Below, in pieces: positions 31,942 to 40,916 of a stretch of 64,000 bases of DNA. How positions within the stretch are numbered: position 1 is the first letter of the stretch; the number at the start of each line of letters is the position of its first letter. A model generated the notes under the pieces. That model saw nothing but the letters and a program-made list of their open reading frames with translations. It made no database searches and had not been told where the DNA came from. Source of the stretch: Candidatus Peribacteria bacterium (GTDB lineage: Bacteria; Patescibacteriota; Gracilibacteria; Peribacterales; Peribacteraceae); contig JAHFJM010000005.1 of assembly GCA_023245935.1 (NCBI GenBank), forward strand, positions 24,164-88,163. Direction: 5' to 3'. The position numbers and the translations under genes are program-made.

Positions 31942-33108
31942 TCAACAGATTTTGAGGAACTTCCTCTTCCCAACCTTCACCACACCTTTTTCAGCTTTTG
32001 CATCAATTGATTTCACAACAACATCATTCACCTTCACGCCTCCCTGCTCAATCAACCTTCTTGCTTCTGATTTGCTTGTGACAGTACCACTTGCAAGAAG
32101 CGCATCGATCAGCGATTCGCCTTTCTTCGCTTTGTACTCGAGCATATCGTCCGGAACGCCTTTGTTCTTGAAGACATTCTCGAATGCCGCTTCGGCATCT
32201 TTCGCCGCCGCAGCGCTGTGGTACATGGTTACTATCTCCCGCGCGAGGCGCATTTTGAGGTTCTTCGGATTCTCTTTTCCGTCCTTCAGCGCTTTCTCGG
32301 CTGCTTTCACCTCGGTCATGGGAAGACCGGTGCAACACTCCATGTACAGAGGAATGAGGTTGTCGGGCATGGAGAGAATGCGACCGTACATTTCGTCCGG
32401 TGTGTCGGTGAGGTATACGCAGTTGTTGTACGTTTTGCTCATCTTTCTGCCATCGGTTCCTTCGATTAATTTTGTGGTCAGGACGAACTTTTCACGTTTG
32501 CCGTAGGCTTTTTGGAGCGTCCGTCCCGCGAGCATGTTGAAGAGCTGGTCATTTCCGCCGAGTTCACAGTCTACGTCCAGCATGACGGAGTCGTAGCCGA
32601 CCATCAGCGGATACAGAAACTCCTGAAGGTGAATCGGTTCTCCCCGCGATTCTCGATCCTTAAACATGTCCCGTTCCTCCATTTGCTGCTTCGTGAAGTG
32701 ACTCGCAAGTTTGGCGATCTCCGCAAAACCAACCTTGGATAGCCATTCGTCGTTGTAGCGAATTTCCAGTTTCTTCATGTCGAGAATCAGCTTCGCCTGT
32801 TCAATGTAGGTTTCGAAATTTTTCTTCACGTCATCCGCAGTCAATGCTTGCCGCATTTCATCTCGACCGGTCGGATCACCGATCATTGCGGTGAAGCTTC
32901 CGATCAGAAGAATGACGTGGTGACCTGCATCCTGAAACGCGCGCATTTTCCGAAGCGGCACAGAATGTCCGAGGTGCAGCTTCGCTCCGGTTGGGTCGAT
33001 ACCGAGATATATCCGCAGCGGCTTGCCGGATTTCAACTTTTCTTCGGCAAGTTTTTTGGGGACGACGTCGCTGACTGCGCGCGAAAGAAGTTCGTCAAAG
33101 GATGTCAT
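31942..33108 (-). CDS. tyrS: Tyrosyl-tRNA synthetase
   Basis: A 388-residue class I synthetase. Seen: 'YLGIDPTGAKLHLGHSVPLRKM' (HIGH motif as HLGH), 'SFTAMIGDPTGRDEMR', 'QEFLYPLMVGYDSVMLDVDCELGGNDQLFNMLAGR' and 'LIEGTDGRKMSKTYNN' (KMSKS as KMSKT). The C-terminal S4 domain 'SKSEARRLIEQGGVKVND' binds tRNA-Tyr. It belongs to the TyrZ-like branch by its 'GNDQLFNMLAGR' sequence. Divergent from the pseudouridine synthase gene. tRNA-Tyr, a queuosine substrate, connects it loosely to tgt. Confidence 0.96.
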   Translation of the reverse strand: MTSFDELLSRAVSDVVPKKLAEEKLKSGKPLRIYLGIDPTGAKLHLGHSVPLRKMRAFQDAGHHVILLIGSFTAMIGDPTGRDEMRQALTADDVKKNFETYIEQAKLILDMKKLEIRYNDEWLSKVGFAEIAKLASHFTKQQMEERDMFKDRESRGEPIHLQEFLYPLMVGYDSVMLDVDCELGGNDQLFNMLAGRTLQKAYGKREKFVLTTKLIEGTDGRKMSKTYNNCVYLTDTPDEMYGRILSMPDNLIPLYMECCTGLPMTEVKAAEKALKDGKENPKNLKMRLAREIVTMYHSAAAAKDAEAAFENVFKNKGVPDDMLEYKAKKGESLIDALLASGTVTSKSEARRLIEQGGVKVNDVVVKSIDAKAEKGVVKVGKRKFLKIC

Positions 33109-33137
33109 TACTGCCTAGAGTACGGCATAGTAGGGTT

Positions 33138-34082
33138 ATGCAGCAATGGATCGAAGCACCCTCCGGCAGTGGTATGCGGCTTGATCTGCTGCTTGCGACG
33201 ATTCCTGCAATCAAGAGCAGGAGCAGCGCACAGAAGATGATCGAATCTGGATCGGTGAGGATCAGCGGCAAGAAAGAACTCCGACCGTCACGGATTCTGC
33301 GTGCGAACGACTGCGTCGAGTACGTTCTGCCTGCTCCTCCGAAAATCCCGGATACTGCCGGACTGAACCAAGATCTTACCGTTCTGTACGAAGATGATGA
33401 TTGCCTCGTGATCGAGAAGCCAGCGGGCATCGCGGTGCATCCCGGTAACGGCATTTCGATGAACGATGCGACGATCCTCGACGGTATTCGCTACCTCTTC
33501 CGGAAGCGGAAGCTCCCTTTCTCGCAGTCTGAAGTTCTCGTGCATCGGCTCGACAAAGAAACAACAGGCTGCTTGCTCATTGCGAAGAATCCGAAAGCCC
33601 ACATGGCACTCCAGAAACAGTTTGAAACGCGCTCGGTTGAGAAATTCTATCTTGCACTCGTTGCGGGAATCCCCTCCCCCAAAGCAGCGAAGATCGACGC
33701 GCCGATCGGCAGGCACACGGGAGACAGGACACGAATGTCGATCGTGCAGGTCGGGAAGACAAGACATGCTTCGACGACGTACCGCACGTTGTCAGCCGAG
33801 AACGGCATGGCGCTTCTGTCTTGTGAATTGCACACCGGACGCACGCATCAGATACGCGTGCACCTCCTGAGCATCGGACATCCGATTCTCGGGGACGAGA
33901 AGTACCAGACGACGGTATCGACGAAAGTGACCGCCGCAATGCAGGTTGATTTTCTGTGTCTTCATGCGTGGAAGCTGAGCTTCGTCTCACCGTCTTCAAA
34001 AAAGAAAGTGTCGGTTGAGTGTCCGCTTCCGAAACGGTTTTCGGAATTTCTCTCCGCACACGATCTGCAAATCAGGGTCTGA
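33138..34082 (+). CDS. RluA/RluD-family pseudouridine synthase
   Basis: A 314-residue enzyme making pseudouridine in rRNA (or tRNA). An N-terminal S4 domain ('MRLDLLLATIPAIKSRSSAQKMIESGSVRISG') precedes the catalytic domain: 'VLYEDDDCLVIEKPAGIAVHPG', 'VLVHRLDKETTGCLLIAKN' (catalytic Asp), 'RHASTTYRTL', and 'CELHTGRTHQIRVHLLSIGHPILGD'. CATAGT at 33126-33131 lies 6 nt before the ATG at 33138, so the upstream ATG at 33102, inside tyrS, is rejected. RluD-like by domain plan; exact target site not provable. Confidence 0.93.
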   Translation: MQQWIEAPSGSGMRLDLLLATIPAIKSRSSAQKMIESGSVRISGKKELRPSRILRANDCVEYVLPAPPKIPDTAGLNQDLTVLYEDDDCLVIEKPAGIAVHPGNGISMNDATILDGIRYLFRKRKLPFSQSEVLVHRLDKETTGCLLIAKNPKAHMALQKQFETRSVEKFYLALVAGIPSPKAAKIDAPIGRHTGDRTRMSIVQVGKTRHASTTYRTLSAENGMALLSCELHTGRTHQIRVHLLSIGHPILGDEKYQTTVSTKVTAAMQVDFLCLHAWKLSFVSPSSKKKVSVECPLPKRFSEFLSAHDLQIRV

Positions 34083-35772
34083 AGTTGATCGTATACTCCA
34101 GCACGTCGAGAATCTCACCGTCCTTGTTTCTTGAAACGACACGGTACACGTTTCGACCGCGCTTCATGGTTTGCAGATCCGTCGAGGCGATGTAGTTCCA
34201 CGTTGCTTTGCCGGGGAGATAGAGAGACAGTGTGTAGCCGTTGACCGAGATCGAATTGGTTTCCGGTGAAGTCGTTCCTTCCAGCACCAACTCTTTCTTG
34301 TCTGTTGTCATCTCCGTGCCAGGTTCCGGTCCCGTGACTGAGAGAGAACCGGGGGTGAGCGGCGGATTTTGTTTGAGCGGTGGTACGTCAGTTCCTGTTC
34401 CGCTTTCCGAGCCCGTGAGGCTGAAGACAATCGAAATGCTTCTCGCGGGACTTCTGTTACCGTCCGAGTCCAGAACGTAGACCGTGTAGGTGTTCTTCCC
34501 TACGACCATGTTCCCGAGTACGGTGCTCGCGAGGTAGCTCCACGTTCTGCTTCCCGGCTTGAAGAGTTGCAGTTTGTACTCATTCATGACGATGGCAGCC
34601 GCTCCGACCGGAGCCTCGCCGGTGATTTCCACTTCGCGCTGACTCGTCGTCAGCGTTCCGCCGGAGGCAACCGGTGATTTGAAGCGAACCGGATCAACCG
34701 TTGCGACGAAACTGCTCGTGATCGTCCGATCGACGGCACTCAGCGTGATCCCCTGCAGATCCTGCGCTTCGATGTGCAACATTGTTTTCACTTCCCGACC
34801 GAGGCTCATATCCACTGAGAAACTTCTGTCCTTCTGGATCGGAATGCTCTGCCCGTTCACGAGCACGAGCGCAACCCTCGTGCTGACTCTGCCGCTGACG
34901 GTGACGGTTTTGGTTGTGATATCGGCGTGATTTTCCGGAGAGAGTACGGTCAGATCGGCACTGTCGACCTCTGTTGCCGTGCTTCCGCTGCCGCTTCCAA
35001 TGACCGTATTCTGGCTGAGCAGAGCGTAACTTGTTGCTAGGAACTCATCCTTGAGTATCTGCGGCGTAAGTGGATCACGGAAATCGTACGGATCTTTTCC
35101 GCTTGCGATCAGTTTCATCGCATCGTCGGTGAGACTGAGGTACTGTCCTTCGCCGACAATCACGGCGGGGTTTGCCGCACCGTTGATGTTCGTGATCACG
35201 CCCGCACCAGCCGCATGCAACACGACAATCGTCGCCGGACTGAATAGTACGTGGCTGCTTTGAGGAATGTCAGCACTGTAGTTTTTCGTGATGACCGTGC
35301 GGACGATGCTTCCGGAGAACGTTTCCGGAGTGGGAGACGATAGCCAGAGTCTTCCGGAACGGATCCTGAGCGACACTGATGATGTTCCTTGCTCCACACT
35401 CTCGCTCTTCTCGATCACTGCGTCGGTGTCTTTATCCAGACGAACGCGAGTGCCGTCGAAGAATGTCAGGAGTGCGTCCGCATTTCCGCGGGTGGAGACG
35501 GCATCTCCGACGTACAATCGAAGGTTGCTTTCCGCTCGTTGCCACTCCGCTCCCTGGAGCGATACTTGTACATTTTCACCTCCGGAACGGATGTTGAGGG
35601 TCGTCGCGGTCTTCTTCCCGATGGAGTAGTCGAAGAGGGCAAGCACCTTCGTCACCAGGTACCACGCAATCAGAAGGGCGAGCACCAGAATGAGGAGCCT
35701 CATGATGGCACGAGGCTTCTTCTGCTCGGTGGAGCCGATCATTGTCAGGCGTCGTCTGTGGCGCGGAAGCAT
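34072..35772 (-). CDS. FecR-domain envelope protein with Ig-like repeats
   Basis: A 566-residue protein: a short basic start, a membrane helix ('IMRLLILVLALLIAWYLVTKVL'), then a FecR-type domain ('ESNLRLYVGDAVSTRGNADALLTFFDGTRVRLDKDTDAVIEK'), and at least three Ig-like beta modules ('ADLTVLSPENHADITTKTVTVSGRV', 'TTSQREVEITGEAPVGAAAIVMNEY', 'MTTDKKELVLEGTTSPETNSISVNGY'). The last two modules share a '(F/Y)-x-P-G-x-x-T-W-x-Y-(I/L)-A-S-T' step, so they are duplicated. FecR domains usually sense or bind envelope partners. The ATG at 35772 follows TATGAT by 9 nt; ATGs at 35811 and 35742 are alternatives. Overlaps the RluD-like gene by 11 nt. Confidence 0.75.
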   Translation of the reverse strand: MLPRHRRRLTMIGSTEQKKPRAIMRLLILVLALLIAWYLVTKVLALFDYSIGKKTATTLNIRSGGENVQVSLQGAEWQRAESNLRLYVGDAVSTRGNADALLTFFDGTRVRLDKDTDAVIEKSESVEQGTSSVSLRIRSGRLWLSSPTPETFSGSIVRTVITKNYSADIPQSSHVLFSPATIVVLHAAGAGVITNINGAANPAVIVGEGQYLSLTDDAMKLIASGKDPYDFRDPLTPQILKDEFLATSYALLSQNTVIGSGSGSTATEVDSADLTVLSPENHADITTKTVTVSGRVSTRVALVLVNGQSIPIQKDRSFSVDMSLGREVKTMLHIEAQDLQGITLSAVDRTITSSFVATVDPVRFKSPVASGGTLTTSQREVEITGEAPVGAAAIVMNEYKLQLFKPGSRTWSYLASTVLGNMVVGKNTYTVYVLDSDGNRSPARSISIVFSLTGSESGTGTDVPPLKQNPPLTPGSLSVTGPEPGTEMTTDKKELVLEGTTSPETNSISVNGYTLSLYLPGKATWNYIASTDLQTMKRGRNVYRVVSRNKDGEILDVLEYTINFRP

Positions 35773-35832
35773 TGGTTTCCGATCATAGGCGCACCGATGC
35801 GTACAGTGCAAGGTCTGATGGTCGTCGACCTG

Positions 35833-36948
35833 CTACATCGCCGTCACTCTGTCCACTTCCGATTTTGTCGTGATCTTCTCTGCAATGTACGTTTGTCCCC
35901 ATTCCGCCATGGTTCTGTATCCTTCCTTCCTCGCAGCCTGAAGAATCTCGGCAGTCGGTGCCTGACTGAGAATCAGATTCTTGATGTTTTCGCTTGCGAG
36001 AAGCAGTTCCGAGAGCGCTACCTGTCCCGTGAAGAAATGCGGCTCGGTTTCGGTGTGGTTCTGCAGAGCATCGCGAAATTCCGGGTTGGTCGTGCGGATC
36101 AATCGTTGTGCGAGCACTGCCCGGAGCGCCGGCGCGAACGTGTAAGGGCTCACTCCCATCGACAGGAGACGTGGAATCGCTTCGGCTGCGGAGTTCGTGT
36201 GGAGCGTTGCAAAGACGAGGTGACCGGTGAGCGATGCATCGATCGCCGTCTGCGCCGTTTCCTGATCACGGATTTCACCGACAAGGATGATATCCGGATC
36301 GTGACGGAGGATGGCGCGCAGCCCCGATGCGAACGTGTAACCGTGCTCGATGTCGATCTGGCTCTGGATGATGTCTTTCAGTTCATACTCAATCGGATCT
36401 TCGAGTGTGATGATGTTGCGATCCTTTCCGGCAAGCGTCGACAGCAGGGCATACAGCGTCGTCGTTTTACCGGATCCCGTCGGTCCCGTGACGAGCACCA
36501 GACCGTTTGGGAGATCGGAGATTGCCTGAAGCTGCGATCTGATCTCACCCGGGAACCCCAGTTTTTCCAGAGGAACAATACCGCGCTGAGGATCGAGCAG
36601 TCGCAGCGTGAACGCTTCTCCGAAACGAGATGGCAGACTTGCCACGCGCACGTTGACCATGCGTCCGTTTGTCGGGAACGTGTACTGCCCGTCCTGTGCG
36701 ACGGTCGTGAGATTCAGTTTCAGTTTCGCTTTGAACTTGATGCGCCTCTGGACCGAGTCGAATGTGTCCGGAGTGATCGTCAGGAGCGTCGACAGCAGAC
36801 CCAATTCACGCCATTCGATCTTCACACCGTTCTTCTGGGGGTTGAGGTGGATGTCGGAGATGCCGCAGCGGATCGCCTCCTGTTCGAGAGTCGACAGGAG
36901 TTCCTCTCCCTGCAGCCGTTCCAGCTTCTTTGGGTCAATCGTTGCCAT
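35833..36948 (-). CDS. pilB: Type II/IV secretion system ATPase, PilB/GspE-like
   Basis: A 371-residue hexameric ATPase of the type IV pilus/type II secretion family. Seen: 'ISDIHLNPQKNGVKIEWRELG', Walker A 'LVTGPTGSGKTTTLYALL', Asp box 'NIITLEDPIEYELKDIIQSQID', Walker B 'ILRHDPDIILVGEIRDQETAQTAIDASLTGH', and His box 'LVFATLHTNSAAEAIPRLL'. It lacks the N-terminal regulatory domain and the tetracysteine zinc insert of classical PilB/GspE. The start is well fixed by a consensus TATAAT (36955-36960) 6 nt upstream. No pilin or platform gene is adjacent. Confidence 0.9.
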   Translation of the reverse strand: MATIDPKKLERLQGEELLSTLEQEAIRCGISDIHLNPQKNGVKIEWRELGLLSTLLTITPDTFDSVQRRIKFKAKLKLNLTTVAQDGQYTFPTNGRMVNVRVASLPSRFGEAFTLRLLDPQRGIVPLEKLGFPGEIRSQLQAISDLPNGLVLVTGPTGSGKTTTLYALLSTLAGKDRNIITLEDPIEYELKDIIQSQIDIEHGYTFASGLRAILRHDPDIILVGEIRDQETAQTAIDASLTGHLVFATLHTNSAAEAIPRLLSMGVSPYTFAPALRAVLAQRLIRTTNPEFRDALQNHTETEPHFFTGQVALSELLLASENIKNLILSQAPTAEILQAARKEGYRTMAEWGQTYIAEKITTKSEVDRVTAM

Positions 36949-37007
36949 CTGATTATTATAGCAGATTTGGAGCGGTTTTGATAGGTTTGTTCTCTCTGTG
37001 TCTTCTT

Positions 37008-37910
37008 TCAGTCGTCTTTCTCCACTCTCTGCAGCCTCTCCCCCCACTTCAACTTGCTTCGGAGTGTCGTGAAATACGTCTCCTCTTCCCGTCTCAGAAA
37101 CTTCACCGTCTGCTTCGCGATCTTCGCTCGCACGATGTCCCCGCGCTCCAGTGTGACGTACGTCTGACCGTCGAGCGTCAGGCTCACGTGGACATCGGAA
37201 AACTTGCTCTGCTTTGTCAGAATCGTGACTTCCACTTCGTTCTCCGCCGGCAGCACGAGTGGTTTCTGCGTGAAGCTGTGAGGATTGATGGGCGTGAGGA
37301 TGGTTGCTTTCATCTTCGGATGCACGATCGGTCCTCCTGCGGCAAGCGAGTAGGCAGTCGAGCCGGTCGGCGTTGCGATGATGACTCCGTCGGCATGAAA
37401 CACCGCAAGCGGGTCGCCATTGATGCTCGTCTTGAGATCGATGAGGCGTGAGATCGCTCCCTGTGCAATGACCGCTTCATTCAGTACTTTCCCTTCCCAG
37501 AGCTTTTTCTTTCCCCGCAGGGCAACGACGGAGAGCAGACTTCGCTCTTCAATTTTCCCGTGTCCCATGAGGAATTGCTTGAGCATTCCTTCCATGCTTG
37601 AGCTGGTGATTTCCGTGAGGAAGCCGATCGTCCCGCGATTGATCGTGAGGATCGGCACGGTGAAGTCATCCATCTCACGGACGGTTCTGAGGATCGTTCC
37701 GTCTCCTCCGAGCACGATCAAGAGATCCAGCTCGGACACGTGGTCGTAGCGAGCGATATGTCGCAGTGTCGGTAGCAGACATCGCTTGGAATCGAGACGA
37801 ATGTCCACCGACGCTTCTTCCAGAATCCGCACAACGTTCTTCACGATTTTCTCGAGCTCCGCGATATCCGATCTCGCCGTGATGCCGACTGTCTTGAAGC
37901 GCTTTGCCAT
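37008..37910 (-). CDS. nadK: NAD kinase
   Basis: A 300-residue enzyme phosphorylating NAD to NADP. Seen: 'LDLLIVLGGDGTILRTVREM' (GGDG), 'INRGTIGFLTEI', 'LNEAVIAQGA' (NE/D), 'FHADGVIIATPTGSTAYSLAAGGPIVHP'. TAGAAT (37917-37922) lies 6 nt before the ATG. Its stop is 60 nt from the pilB start, whose own promoter is in this gap. Divergent from the membrane protein gene at 37969. Confidence 0.95.
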   Translation of the reverse strand: MAKRFKTVGITARSDIAELEKIVKNVVRILEEASVDIRLDSKRCLLPTLRHIARYDHVSELDLLIVLGGDGTILRTVREMDDFTVPILTINRGTIGFLTEITSSSMEGMLKQFLMGHGKIEERSLLSVVALRGKKKLWEGKVLNEAVIAQGAISRLIDLKTSINGDPLAVFHADGVIIATPTGSTAYSLAAGGPIVHPKMKATILTPINPHSFTQKPLVLPAENEVEVTILTKQSKFSDVHVSLTLDGQTYVTLERGDIVRAKIAKQTVKFLRREEETYFTTLRSKLKWGERLQRVEKDD

Positions 37911-37968
37911 GCCCGCATTCTATCACTCCGGATGGCAGCATGGTCGATTTTTTGCTAGAATGCGGTCG

Positions 37969-38559
37969 ATGTTCGAAAAGTTCACACGGGTTCTCCGGGG
38001 CATGGAGCTGGAAGAGAAGGTTTTGCATGCCGGTTTGATTCTCTGTCTCATCGGACTCTTCTTTCCGTGGCTCGGGGGACAGTGGGTGGGAGAAGAGCAG
38101 CAATGGAACGGTTTCGGCTTCCACACGGGTTTCATGGGACAGACGGTCTTCATCATCGATTTGTTTATCGTCGCGATGACACTCTCCCCGCTTCTTGGGG
38201 GTCCAGTTCTTGTCCGGAAGGCGGTTCGTCACTATGTTCGCTTGGTTCTCTGTGCGATCACGAGCATTCTTCTGATTGCCAGCTTCACGGTTCTCTTCCG
38301 TCTCACATCCGAAGTGTCGGGAGCCGAAATCCGCTTCGGGATCTACATTTCGATCGTCGGATCACTCCTTTCGACACTCTATGCTTTTCTCAAGTATGAT
38401 GAGCAGCGAAAGAACGAGGTGCATGAGCTTTTCCATCATCCGGATGAGCAGCAGAAGGTGACGAAAATCCCTTCCTACCTGCCCGATGAACATCGACCGC
38501 CTCCTCCCCCGCCGCCTTCTCCCATGCCCGTCGAAGATCATTCCCTCTTCAAGCCATGA
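37969..38559 (+). CDS. Four-helix membrane protein with proline-rich tail
   Basis: A 196-residue protein with four membrane helices ('LHAGLILCLIGLFFPWL', 'GQTVFIIDLFIVAMTLSPLL', 'YVRLVLCAITSILLIASFTVLF', 'FGIYISIVGSLLSTLYAFL') and a cytoplasmic tail ending in a run of eight prolines broken by one Ser. TAGAAT (37956-37961) lies 7 nt before the ATG, which rules out the longer frame that begins inside nadK. It shares an ATGA overlap with the next gene. Function unknown. Confidence 0.7.
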   Translation: MFEKFTRVLRGMELEEKVLHAGLILCLIGLFFPWLGGQWVGEEQQWNGFGFHTGFMGQTVFIIDLFIVAMTLSPLLGGPVLVRKAVRHYVRLVLCAITSILLIASFTVLFRLTSEVSGAEIRFGIYISIVGSLLSTLYAFLKYDEQRKNEVHELFHHPDEQQKVTKIPSYLPDEHRPPPPPPPSPMPVEDHSLFKP

Positions 38560-38903
38560 GCACTCTTCCTCTCTCTTCGGAAACTCCTGCTGAACGTCCT
38601 ACCTACAAGGATGACGATCTCGTGTACGTCGACCCCGAAACGCGTTCGGTCGTCGGGATGGTCGAGTGGAGCAAGACCGGAGAGAAGCCGCTCTCGAAGA
38701 TCTACGTCGCACCCAAGGTGACCGAGAAAGGGAAAGAACCCTCGAAGCGTTCGTTCTGGAGAAAAGTCTATCCGTGGGGAACGTATCGCAGCATGAAGCG
38801 AATTTTCAAGGTCGAAGGGAAGATCAAGGATGCGGAACCGAATAAGACACTTGAAGAAGTGCTTCCAAAAGCTCTGAACTCGGCGTTCTGGGATTGGAAA
38901 TAA
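38556..38903 (+). CDS. Hypothetical soluble protein coupled to the upstream membrane protein
   Basis: A 115-residue basic protein with no membrane helix. Residues 20-45 ('DDLVYVDPETRSVVGMVEWSKTG') look like a beta hairpin; the rest is basic and Trp-rich ('RSFWRKVYPWGTYRSMKRIF', ending 'SAFWDWK'). The ATGA overlap implies it is made with the membrane protein and may bind its proline-rich tail, which is inference. No family recognised. Confidence 0.6.
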   Translation: MSTLPLSSETPAERPTYKDDDLVYVDPETRSVVGMVEWSKTGEKPLSKIYVAPKVTEKGKEPSKRSFWRKVYPWGTYRSMKRIFKVEGKIKDAEPNKTLEEVLPKALNSAFWDWK

Positions 38904-38905
38904 TT

Positions 38906-39844
38906 CTAGCTCTTCAAAACTTCGCTCACTCTCTTCACTTCTTTCTTTGCCCCGATGATGATGGGCGTGCGTTGATCGAGATCGCGAATTTCGATGTCCA
39001 GAATGGACTTGGTGCCGTCACTCGATGCCCCGCCCGCCTGCTCCGTGATATAGGCGAACGGTCCGCACTCGAAGAGTAAGCGCAGTTTTCCCTTCGGATA
39101 CTTGCTGCCGCCGATGTTGGTGAAGATCCCCGCACCTTTGATGAGCATGTGGTGAATATCCGGAACCATGCCGCCCGAGTAGCGAAGCGTGTGGCCTTCA
39201 TCCAGCCAGAGATTCATCATCTTCCGGTACGCCGGAGTGTCGACGACCGCACGCAAATTACCCGGTGCGTAGGTCTTCACTTCGTCTCTCATCATGAGAT
39301 TTTTTTGCAGCAGGTTGAATTCGCCGACTTCATTGAGGTAGAACGCATGCGCGCCTTTGCCCGCGCTGTAGACGAGGATGGTGCGCGGACCGTAGACCAG
39401 GTAGAGGGCGGCGACCTGATCCCTCGGCTTCTTGCCGATCAACCCTCCTTTGCTTTCGTAGATTCCGAAGATGGAACCGATGGCAAGGTTGCAATCGACG
39501 AGAGAGCTTCCGTCGAGCGGATCGAAGACCACGGTGTACGGAGCGTTGACGACGAGTTCCTGCAATTCGTCCGATTCCTCTTCGGATGCGAAGGAGTGCA
39601 CGAGTCTCGACTCACAGAGTTCTTCTTTGATGATCCTGTTGCTGAGCACGTCGAGCTTCAGCTGATCCTCTCCGAATGTATTGCTCGAACCCGCAAGCCC
39701 GAGATCCGTTGTGCGAATCGCGTTCTGCACGTATTTCCCGCCTCTCGCGATATCGTTGATGAGATGTCGAAGTTCATCGGACACCCCCGATGCGTACAGG
39801 TGATTGTTGAGTGAGATGCGCGATGGGAGAGGACAGGAAGACAT
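38906..39844 (-). CDS. fbp: Class I fructose-1,6-bisphosphatase
   Basis: A 312-residue metal-dependent phosphatase of gluconeogenesis. Seen: 'FASEEESDELQEL' (metal Glu), 'VVFDPLDGSSLVDCNLAIGSIFGIYE' (the DPLDGSS metal and phosphate motif), 'TLRYSGGMVPDIHHMLIKG' and 'KLRLLFECGPFAYITEQAGGASSDG'. Length fits the class. Followed on the same strand after gap, with only a G-rich repeat between. Together with pgk and gap it marks a working triose/hexose phosphate core. Confidence 0.95.
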   Translation of the reverse strand: MSSCPLPSRISLNNHLYASGVSDELRHLINDIARGGKYVQNAIRTTDLGLAGSSNTFGEDQLKLDVLSNRIIKEELCESRLVHSFASEEESDELQELVVNAPYTVVFDPLDGSSLVDCNLAIGSIFGIYESKGGLIGKKPRDQVAALYLVYGPRTILVYSAGKGAHAFYLNEVGEFNLLQKNLMMRDEVKTYAPGNLRAVVDTPAYRKMMNLWLDEGHTLRYSGGMVPDIHHMLIKGAGIFTNIGGSKYPKGKLRLLFECGPFAYITEQAGGASSDGTKSILDIEIRDLDQRTPIIIGAKKEVKRVSEVLKS

Positions 39845-39849
39845 TGCGA

Positions 39850-39871
39850 GGGTTTGGGATGAGGGTTGGGG
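39850..39871 (+). repeat. G-rich repeat between fbp and gap
   Basis: GGGTTTGGGATGAGGG followed by TTGGGG. The 16-mer also occurs on the minus strand at 2368-2404, and a close variant lies inside miaA (8784-8820). Four G runs could form a quadruplex on the coding-opposite strand of the gap-fbp transcript. Confidence 0.6.
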
Positions 39872-39875
39872 AAGG

Positions 39876-40892
39876 TCAGATCAAGGCACCGAGTTTCAAT
39901 GTCATTTCAGTCACGCGCATCGCGTAGCCCCATTCGTTGTCGTACCAGCTCAGAATCTGTGCGGTTTTTCCGTCAACGACTTTCGTCGACGGCGCATCGA
40001 CGATCGATGAGTGAGGATCCGTCTGGAAGTCGATCGACACGCACTGATCGTGCGAAATCGAAAGGATGCCTTTCATGTTCGGCACCTTCGCCGCTTTTTC
40101 GAGAGCCGCGTGAATCGTCTCGACCGTCGCTTCTTTCTTCAGCGTGAACGCCATGTACGCGCAGCTGACCGTCGGCACCGGCACGCGGAATGCCATGCCG
40201 TCCATCTTACCCTTCAGATGCGGGAAGATGTCGCCGCACGCTTTCACCGCTCCGGTCTTCGTCGGGATCATCGAGAGCGTCGCCGCGCGTGCACGTCGCA
40301 GCTCTCCTCCTTCTTTTGATTTATTATCGAGCAGGTTTTGTGAAGTGGTGAATGCATGGACGGAACTGACGAGCAGGCTTGCAACTCCGAAATTCTCATC
40401 GATCACTTTGATGACGGGTGCGATGCAGTTTGTGGTGCAAGATGCGTTGCTGATGATCGGCATGTCGCGGGTAAGCAGCGAATCGTTCACTCCTAGAACG
40501 AACGTCGGGGTGCCGTCTTTCATCGGTGCGGTGACGATCACTTTCCTCGCTCCCGCGGTGAGGTGCGGTTGCGCTTTCTCTTTCGTGTCGAAGTTGCCTG
40601 TCGATTCGATCACGACATCGACGTTCAATTCTTTCCAGGGACATTTCGCGGGTTCACGTTCTTTCACCACGCGCACGGTTTTTCCGTTCACGACAATGTT
40701 CGTTCCTTCCACTTGTACGTCCGCACTGATTCTCCCATGCAACGAATCGTACTTCAGCAAGTACGCCCGCATCTCGGCATCCGACGAGGCGTTGATCGCG
40801 ACAACCTCGACTTGATCTCCGTACATCTCGATGAATTGCCTGTGCACGTTCCGACCGATCCTTCCGTACCCGTTGATCGCAACGCGGAGCAT
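39876..40892 (-). CDS. gap: Glyceraldehyde-3-phosphate dehydrogenase, type I
   Basis: A 338-residue enzyme making 1,3-bisphosphoglycerate. Seen: 'MLRVAINGYGRIGRNVHRQF' (NAD-binding), 'NASCTTNCIAPVIKVIDENFG' (catalytic Cys), 'SSVHAFTTSQNLLD' (His, normally HSYT), 'RRARAATLSMIPTKTGAVKACG' and 'SWYDNEWGYAMRV'. The catalytic-His neighbourhood reads HAFT rather than HAYT, a mild change. The start at 40892 is fixed by TATGAT 6 nt upstream (40899-40904). Confidence 0.96.
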   Translation of the reverse strand: MLRVAINGYGRIGRNVHRQFIEMYGDQVEVVAINASSDAEMRAYLLKYDSLHGRISADVQVEGTNIVVNGKTVRVVKEREPAKCPWKELNVDVVIESTGNFDTKEKAQPHLTAGARKVIVTAPMKDGTPTFVLGVNDSLLTRDMPIISNASCTTNCIAPVIKVIDENFGVASLLVSSVHAFTTSQNLLDNKSKEGGELRRARAATLSMIPTKTGAVKACGDIFPHLKGKMDGMAFRVPVPTVSCAYMAFTLKKEATVETIHAALEKAAKVPNMKGILSISHDQCVSIDFQTDPHSSIVDAPSTKVVDGKTAQILSWYDNEWGYAMRVTEMTLKLGALI

Positions 40893-40916
40893 GGCTTGAT
40901 CATACATTTCTTTTCA

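Noticed and set aside
35389..36981. 530-codon plus-strand frame opposite the FecR and PilB genes
   Set aside because: Antisense shadow: it spans two real genes and their promoter, and is rich in Arg, His and Gln as is typical of such shadows.
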